Source: Acidobacteriota bacterium
GTDB lineage: Bacteria; Acidobacteriota; Vicinamibacteria; Vicinamibacterales; UBA2999
Reading direction: 5' to 3'
Length of the DNA: 34,551 nt
NCBI GenBank assembly: GCA_020851565.1
Contig: JADZCN010000079.1
Location: 1-34,551, forward strand
Position 1 is the stretch's first letter. Each line of letters opens with the position of its first letter. Made by a program: the position numbers and the translations under genes. Below, piece by piece: positions 30,854 through 34,551 of the stretch. Below the pieces are notes generated by a model that was not told where the DNA came from, searched no databases, and saw only the letters and a list, made by a program, of their open reading frames with translations.

Positions 30854-32019
30854 ACCGATGCCCCCTCCATCGCCATGGCGTTCAGCGCCTTCACCTCGGC
30901 CGCCATCGCCTCGGACAGGAGCTTGTGCTCCTTCCGCGCCTCGTCCAGGGTCCACTCGAACGACGCGATGCGGTCCGTGACCTCGAACAGTCCCCGGGCC
31001 CTCTCGTTCCGCCCGGCGTCGTATGCCTCGAGCGCCTGGTCCGTGCCCGTGGCGAGGGCTCGAGCCAGGTACTCGGCATCGATCAGCGCGTCGGTGATGC
31101 CGTGCGCGGTGATCGGGTCCTTGAAGTATGCCGCATCGCCCACCAGCGCCCAGCCGGGGCCCGCGCTGCGGCGGAAGAACCCGGGCTGGCCGGGGAATCC
31201 GTGCAGCGTTCCGATCAGCATCGCGTTCTTCATCGCGGGCACGAGATCCGCGCCGGACTCCTCCAGGACGCGCTGGTATCCAGCGGCCACGTCGTCGCGG
31301 AAGATCTCGGCGAAGCGGCGTGCTGGCGCGGACACGAAGAGGCAGGTGAGGCCGTCGTTGGTGGGAATGGCGCCGACACTCAGGCCCGGGTGGTAGTACC
31401 ACCGATAGCCATCCACCGGCAGCCCCGACCAGTATCCGAACACGTTGGCCGCGGCCCATCGCCCGGCGTGGGTGATGGCCGCGTTCACCAGGCTGGCCAC
31501 GGTGGACCGGAGGCCATCGGCGCCCACGACCACGTCCGCAGCGATCTCCAGGGTCTGTCCATCGTCTCCGGAGACGATCACGCCGCGCACACGCCCGCTG
31601 GCGTCGCGGAGCAGTCCGGCCAGCCGGGTGCCGTACGCCGCGTGGGCGCCGGCCTCGAGCGCCACGTCCACGATGGCGCGGTCCAGCACGGTGCGGCGCG
31701 GCGCATAGAGCGCGTCCACGCCGTCCCTGGGCTTGATGGGCACCGAGATGGGCTCGCCGCTGTAGAGAAACGTCGCCCGGCGGACCGGCGGGGTCCCCGC
31801 GGCCTGGATACGGGGCAGCACGCCCCACCTTGCCAGTTGCAGGACACCGCCGCGCATCAGTGCGTGCGTGGAGAGGGTGTCGGCTCCGTAGCGGCCGCGA
31901 TCCACCATGAGCACGCGGAGGCCGTGGCGCGACAGCAGCAGCGCGGTGCCCGCGCCGGCGGGGCGCGCGCCGACGATGACGGCGTCGTATCGGGACCGGA
32001 GTGTGGTCGAGGTCATCAT
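30850..32019 (-). CDS. FAD-dependent monooxygenase / geranylgeranyl-reductase-like flavoprotein
   Basis: This 389-residue protein is of the class A (PHBH-type) fold. The N-terminal dinucleotide motif is DAVIVGARPAGAGTALLL (Gly17-x-x-x-x-Gly22) with VLMVDRGRYGADTLSTHAL. The Asp-Gly motif is GADGLRS (Asp168) and the second FAD site is GWALVGDAAYFKDPITAHG (Gly294-Asp295). The short size and the Asp-Pro-x-Thr-Ala-His-Gly ending of that site fit both aromatic hydroxylases and the geranylgeranyl-reductase-related group. The product is probably a hydroxylated or reduced small hydrophobic compound. It lies 15 bases after the flavin monooxygenase gene and overlaps the MaoC start. AGGA about ten bases before its ATG is a weak ribosome-binding site. 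Confidence 0.87.
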   Translation of the reverse strand: MMTSTTLRSRYDAVIVGARPAGAGTALLLSRHGLRVLMVDRGRYGADTLSTHALMRGGVLQLARWGVLPRIQAAGTPPVRRATFLYSGEPISVPIKPRDGVDALYAPRRTVLDRAIVDVALEAGAHAAYGTRLAGLLRDASGRVRGVIVSGDDGQTLEIAADVVVGADGLRSTVASLVNAAITHAGRWAAANVFGYWSGLPVDGYRWYYHPGLSVGAIPTNDGLTCLFVSAPARRFAEIFRDDVAAGYQRVLEESGADLVPAMKNAMLIGTLHGFPGQPGFFRRSAGPGWALVGDAAYFKDPITAHGITDALIDAEYLARALATGTDQALEAYDAGRNERARGLFEVTDRIASFEWTLDEARKEHKLLSEAMAAEVKALNAMAMEGASV

Positions 32020-32034
32020 GTGCGTGTCGTCCTG

Positions 32035-33282
32035 TCAGGCCACGGCGGCCGTCCGGCCTGCGAGATAGCTCGTGACGTGCTCGGCCAGGGCCCGCGCATC
32101 GTCGCCCACGCCGTCGATGAAGGCGGAGTTGCGGCGGCGCATGAAGTGCAGGCCGAGGGCGTAGAGGCCGGGCTCCGAGGTAATTCCGCCGCTGTGACGG
32201 ATCTCGCCGTAGTCGTCGAGCACGGGCACCTGCAGCCACGGGTAGCGCCGCTTGAATCCGGTGGCCCAGATCACCGAGCAGATGCCGGCGTCCTCGAGCG
32301 GCAGCGAGGTCTCCGCCTCGATGAAGCAGAGGCAGTGCGGCTCGAAGGGCGCGGCGGGCACGGCGTCGATGCCTTCGCGCGCGATGAAGCGATCGATGCG
32401 GCTCAGGAGGCTCGCCAGCTTGAAGTCGGCGGCGGCGGTCGTCGCCACGAGATCGTCGTCGAAACGCGCGACGCCGTCGCAGGCGTCCAGCAGCCGCCCG
32501 ACCACGCGAACGCCGCGCGCGCGCAGCCCCAGCAGGTCCAGCGTGATGTGATCCGGATGGCCCACCAGCTGGAGCGAGGGCTGCTCACGCGAGACCTCCA
32601 GGTCGTACACCTGGTCCACCGTCTCGCCGAAGAGGCCCATCCGGTCGAGCCACCACAAGATGTCCCGCCCCCGGTAGGCGCGCGGCATGCGCAGGTGCTG
32701 GCCCACCGCGATGGTCGCGGCCCGGCCGGCGCGCTGCAGTTCATCGGCGAGCTGGATGCCCGTGGACGAGGCGCCGACGATGAGGACGCCGCCCTCGGGC
32801 AGCAGCTCCGGCCGCCGGTACTCGGTGGGCACGACGTGCGTGATGTCCCGGGGGAACCGACTGGCCACGTCCGGCACCCGGGGCGTGTCCGAGTGGCCCG
32901 TCGCCACGATCACCACGCGTGCACGCCAGTCGCCCATGCTCGTGCCGACGAGGAACCGGCTGCCATCACGCCTCAACGATTGAACCGCGACGCCCGAACG
33001 GACGGGCGCGCTGAAGGACGCGGCGTAGCGCTCGAAATAGTCCACGACCTCGGGCATCGACATGTAGCCGTCAGGATCGGGACCGTCGTAGCAGAAGCCG
33101 GGGAGGCGGCTCTGCCAGTTGGGGGTGAGCAAGCGCAGGGAGTCCCAGCGCTCGCTCCGCCACCGCTCGGCCACCCGACCGCGTTCGATCACGACGTGAT
33201 CCACGCCCCGATCGGTGAGGCAGCGGCTCATCGCCAGGCCGGCCTGGCCGGCACCGATGACGACGCAGTCGGTGTGGTTCAT
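32035..33282 (-). CDS. NAD(P)H-dependent flavin monooxygenase (YUCCA/CzcO-like)
   Basis: This 415-residue protein has two Rossmann motifs: FAD site CVVIGAGQAGLAMSRCL (Gly10-x-Gly-x-x-Gly15) and NADPH site GGVLIVGASSTGIQLADEL (Gly170 to Gly175). The group-B landmarks VVIVATGHSDTP (about 123-134) and VIWATGFKRRYPW lie near the C-terminal third. The segment ERWDSLRLLTPNWQSRLPG is characteristic of the YUCCA/CzcO-like branch. It should oxygenate a small molecule using NADPH and O2. It lies 5 bases after the OsmC-like gene and 15 bases before the FAD hydroxylase gene, clearly within one operon. The C-terminus (FMRRRNSAFIDGVGDDARALAEH) is complete. Confidence 0.92.
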   Translation of the reverse strand: MNHTDCVVIGAGQAGLAMSRCLTDRGVDHVVIERGRVAERWRSERWDSLRLLTPNWQSRLPGFCYDGPDPDGYMSMPEVVDYFERYAASFSAPVRSGVAVQSLRRDGSRFLVGTSMGDWRARVVIVATGHSDTPRVPDVASRFPRDITHVVPTEYRRPELLPEGGVLIVGASSTGIQLADELQRAGRAATIAVGQHLRMPRAYRGRDILWWLDRMGLFGETVDQVYDLEVSREQPSLQLVGHPDHITLDLLGLRARGVRVVGRLLDACDGVARFDDDLVATTAAADFKLASLLSRIDRFIAREGIDAVPAAPFEPHCLCFIEAETSLPLEDAGICSVIWATGFKRRYPWLQVPVLDDYGEIRHSGGITSEPGLYALGLHFMRRRNSAFIDGVGDDARALAEHVTSYLAGRTAAVA

Positions 33283-33287
33283 GGGGA

Positions 33288-33875
33288 TCAGCCGACCGTG
33301 ATGCCGAACTCGACCGGCGTCTTGTTGGTGATGATGTCGAACACCGCGGAGCGGGCCTTCGCCTGCTCGACGATCTGGCGGAGCTTCTCCTCGGGGGCGT
33401 CGCCCTTGATGGTGAAGTTCGCGCGGATGTTCTGATAGCCGTTGCGGACCTCGTCCGACAGGCCGAGGATGCCGCGGACGTCCATGTCGCCCTCGACCGA
33501 CGCCTCGACCTCGGTGAGCTTCACGCCGCGGGCGGCCGCGATGTTGCCGATCGAGCCGGCGATGCAGGCGGCCAGGCCGTAGAGCACGATCTCCACGGGC
33601 AGCGGCGCGTTGTCGGCGCCCACCAGGACCGCGGGGTGATCCGCCTCCATGGTGAACGTGCGCTTGTGCGTGTGCTCGCTGCCGGCGCCGTAGAAGGTCT
33701 CGATGGTGCCCCGGGTGTGCGTCCCCGAGACCCACGTGTTCTTCGCCCGGAACTGGAACTTCGCCAGGCCCGGGTTGTCCTTCACAGCGTTGATGGTGGC
33801 GAACAGGGTTGGCGTGTCGACGCCGTTGAGCGGTCCGCGCTCTTTCTTCGGTTCCTGGACTGCGGTCTGTGACAT
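33288..33875 (-). CDS. OsmC-family protein with only the first conserved cysteine
   Basis: This 195-residue protein has the OsmC fold: FQFRAKNTWVSGTHTRGTI, the arginine/histidine-rich middle with HADHP-like sequence (EADHPAVLVG), VEIVLYGLAACIAGSIGNIAA with Cys104, and a C-terminal KARSAVFDIITNKTPVEF. OsmC-type peroxidases use two cysteines. Here the second, normally in Ser-Pro-Val-Cys, is replaced by Phe179, so a one-cysteine mechanism or another thiol role is expected. A GGAGG lies ten bases before the ATG. It is the first gene of the four-gene oxygenase operon and could protect it from, or sense, reactive by-products; that role is inference. Confidence 0.88.
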   Translation of the reverse strand: MSQTAVQEPKKERGPLNGVDTPTLFATINAVKDNPGLAKFQFRAKNTWVSGTHTRGTIETFYGAGSEHTHKRTFTMEADHPAVLVGADNAPLPVEIVLYGLAACIAGSIGNIAAARGVKLTEVEASVEGDMDVRGILGLSDEVRNGYQNIRANFTIKGDAPEEKLRQIVEQAKARSAVFDIITNKTPVEFGITVG

Positions 33876-33892
33876 GTGCGGGTTTCCTCCAC

Positions 33893-33907
33893 TTGTCTAA
33901 TCGACAA
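33893..33907. promoter_or_regulatory. Inverted repeat TTGTC-N5-GACAA upstream of the OsmC operon
   Basis: The perfect 5-base arms TTGTC (33893-33897) and GACAA (33903-33907) flank TAATC. They lie just upstream of the ribosome-binding site of the OsmC-like gene. On the minus strand TAGACA within it could be a -10 element, so a repressor bound here would block transcription. The regulator is not in the window. Confidence 0.4.
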
Positions 33908-34014
33908 ACGGAGGAGAAACACGCCACGGACTTTTCGAAGACACCCGCCGGAGGGCGGTTGGAACTTTCCCGGGCCTGCGGTCGTCCAAGGACGCCCGAC
34001 TCCCTTGCGCTGGA

Positions 34015-34035
34015 CTGCGCGCAGGACTTGCGCAG
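34015..34035 (-). terminator. Hairpin after the partial edge gene
   Basis: CTGCGC (34015-34020) and GCGCAG (34030-34035) can pair around a nine-base loop, directly after the stop of the minus-strand gene ending at 34040. There is no T-run, so this is only a candidate terminator. The remaining sequence from 33908 to 34014 shows nothing I can assign. Confidence 0.3.
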
Positions 34036-34039
34036 CGAC

Positions 34040-34551
34040 CTACCTGTGCAGTGCCACGAGGTCCCCGACCTCGACGACGTCGGAGACGCGCTCGATCCGG
34101 ATCGTCGCCGACTGCGGCCGCGTCACCACGACGATGGCATCTCCAACGGCCGTGGTCGGTCCGCGGTCGCCCATCGCGCGGCGGAAGATCGTGAGCCGCT
34201 GGCCTCGCGATACGCCCTGGTTGAAGCCGCGATCGATGACCATGAGCTGCTGCGGCCCGCTGGTGACGCGCCCCAGCTCGCCGAAGACAATGCGCGCGGG
34301 GTCGTCGAACTGCGGCGCGCCCTCGGCCTGTGCGGCCACCACGGGCATGGGGTCGAACGGCTCGAGCGCGTCGCCTGCCATGAACTCGCCGCAGGCGTAC
34401 ACCACCACCACGACCGATGTCTCAGGCGTGGTGTCCACCACCTGCACGAGCCCGGCCGTGTGCTCGCCGAAGGTCGCGTGCTTGGCCGGCGCGCTCTTGT
34501 CGCCGTAGCGGAAGCGGCGCCGGACGACGAAGTTCTGGCCGGCCTTCATCC
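34040..34551 (-). CDS. C-terminal part of a protein with two similar beta-rich repeats (5' truncated)
   Basis: About 170 residues are visible. Two halves share a pattern: KAGQNFVVRRRF ... HTAGLVQVVDTTPETSVVVVVYACGEFMAGDALEPF and VSRGQRLTIFRR ... AVGDAIVVVTRPQSATIRIERVSDVVEVGDLVAL. Each runs from a Gly-Gln basic strand, through a strand pair with a Thr-x-Pro or Arg-Pro turn, to a Gly-Asp before the last strand. This style occurs at the C-termini of LysM-associated envelope proteins and resembles the flagellar FlgT C-terminal domain, but the match is by pattern only. The ATG at 34549 may be internal, because the frame can continue past the edge. The missing N-terminus prevents a firm name. Confidence 0.55.
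   Translation of the reverse strand, partial: MKAGQNFVVRRRFRYGDKSAPAKHATFGEHTAGLVQVVDTTPETSVVVVVYACGEFMAGDALEPFDPMPVVAAQAEGAPQFDDPARIVFGELGRVTSGPQQLMVIDRGFNQGVSRGQRLTIFRRAMGDRGPTTAVGDAIVVVTRPQSATIRIERVSDVVEVGDLVALHR

Noticed and set aside
30446..32239. A fusion of the MaoC domain to a long N-terminal extension
   Set aside because: The frame is open upstream, but the extension lies over the FAD hydroxylase coding region and looks like shadow sequence. The ATGA overlap marks the true start at 30853.
30925..33435. An 836-codon open frame on the + strand
   Set aside because: It runs antisense to three well-supported flavoprotein/OsmC-operon genes, and its product is a low-complexity Arg/Ala/Gly/His-rich string with no motif. 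It results from high GC in the third codon position.
1..34551. tRNA, rRNA, riboswitch, prophage, IS element or toxin-antitoxin genes
   Set aside because: Reading through the intergenic gaps and both strands showed no cloverleaf, conserved RNA core, transposase or integrase motif. The gaps are nearly all under 220 bases.

Overview
The window is very GC-rich and densely coding: 24 genes on both strands, with no gene-free stretch longer than about 220 bases. The gene content points to a member of the Acidobacteriota, most like the Vicinamibacteria. The main indicators are an Oar-type TonB-dependent receptor with an N-terminal carboxypeptidase-regulatory-like domain, an orphan duplicated permease of the acidobacterial ADOP type, and many exported peptidases, several with Tat-type leaders. 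The assignment is inferred from gene families, since no rRNA or tRNA is present. I see no IS element, phage gene, integrase or CRISPR array.

Layout. 1-6186 (+): the C-terminal two thirds of the ferrous-iron transporter FeoB, a tiny coupled membrane protein, a membrane acyltransferase, a GlcG/HbpS-like protein and a large TonB-dependent receptor whose start is preceded by a strong palindrome. 6281-12207 (-): a DsrE-like exported protein, a glutamate-carboxypeptidase-II-like M28 lipoprotein and a bifunctional penicillin-binding protein with an enlarged transpeptidase domain. 12329-14371 (+): a VKOR-thioredoxin fusion, and a fumarylacetoacetase-fold enzyme with a Tat/lipoprotein leader. 14364-17324 (-): a luciferase-like monooxygenase and a CocE-type hydrolase. 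17378-17992 (+): a one-heme Tll0287-type protein. 18025-23626 (-): a translationally coupled glycosyltransferase/FAD-oxidoreductase pair behind an S9 peptidase. 23692-25832 (+): a shortened M19-like dipeptidase followed by a D-amino-acid-oxidase-like flavoprotein whose sequence order appears circularly permuted. 25894-27660 (+): a dynamin-like GTPase. 27709-33875 (-): an OsmC / YUCCA-like monooxygenase / FAD hydroxylase / MaoC operon followed by the ADOP permease. 34040 to the edge (-): the C-terminus of a protein with two similar beta-rich repeats.

The genes look like a heterotroph's nutrient-scavenging and envelope-maintenance set (iron uptake, outer-membrane import, exported peptide hydrolysis, disulfide formation, cell-wall synthesis). 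They are not one pathway.

The most notable points are: (1) the permuted D-amino-acid-oxidase-like protein next to an M19-like dipeptidase, suggesting exported processing of D-residue-containing dipeptides; (2) a recurrent TAnnnT box, often exactly TAGACT, 6-9 nt before start codons, which suggests leaderless transcripts; (3) a long palindrome touching the TonB receptor start; and (4) several families of short intergenic repeats.
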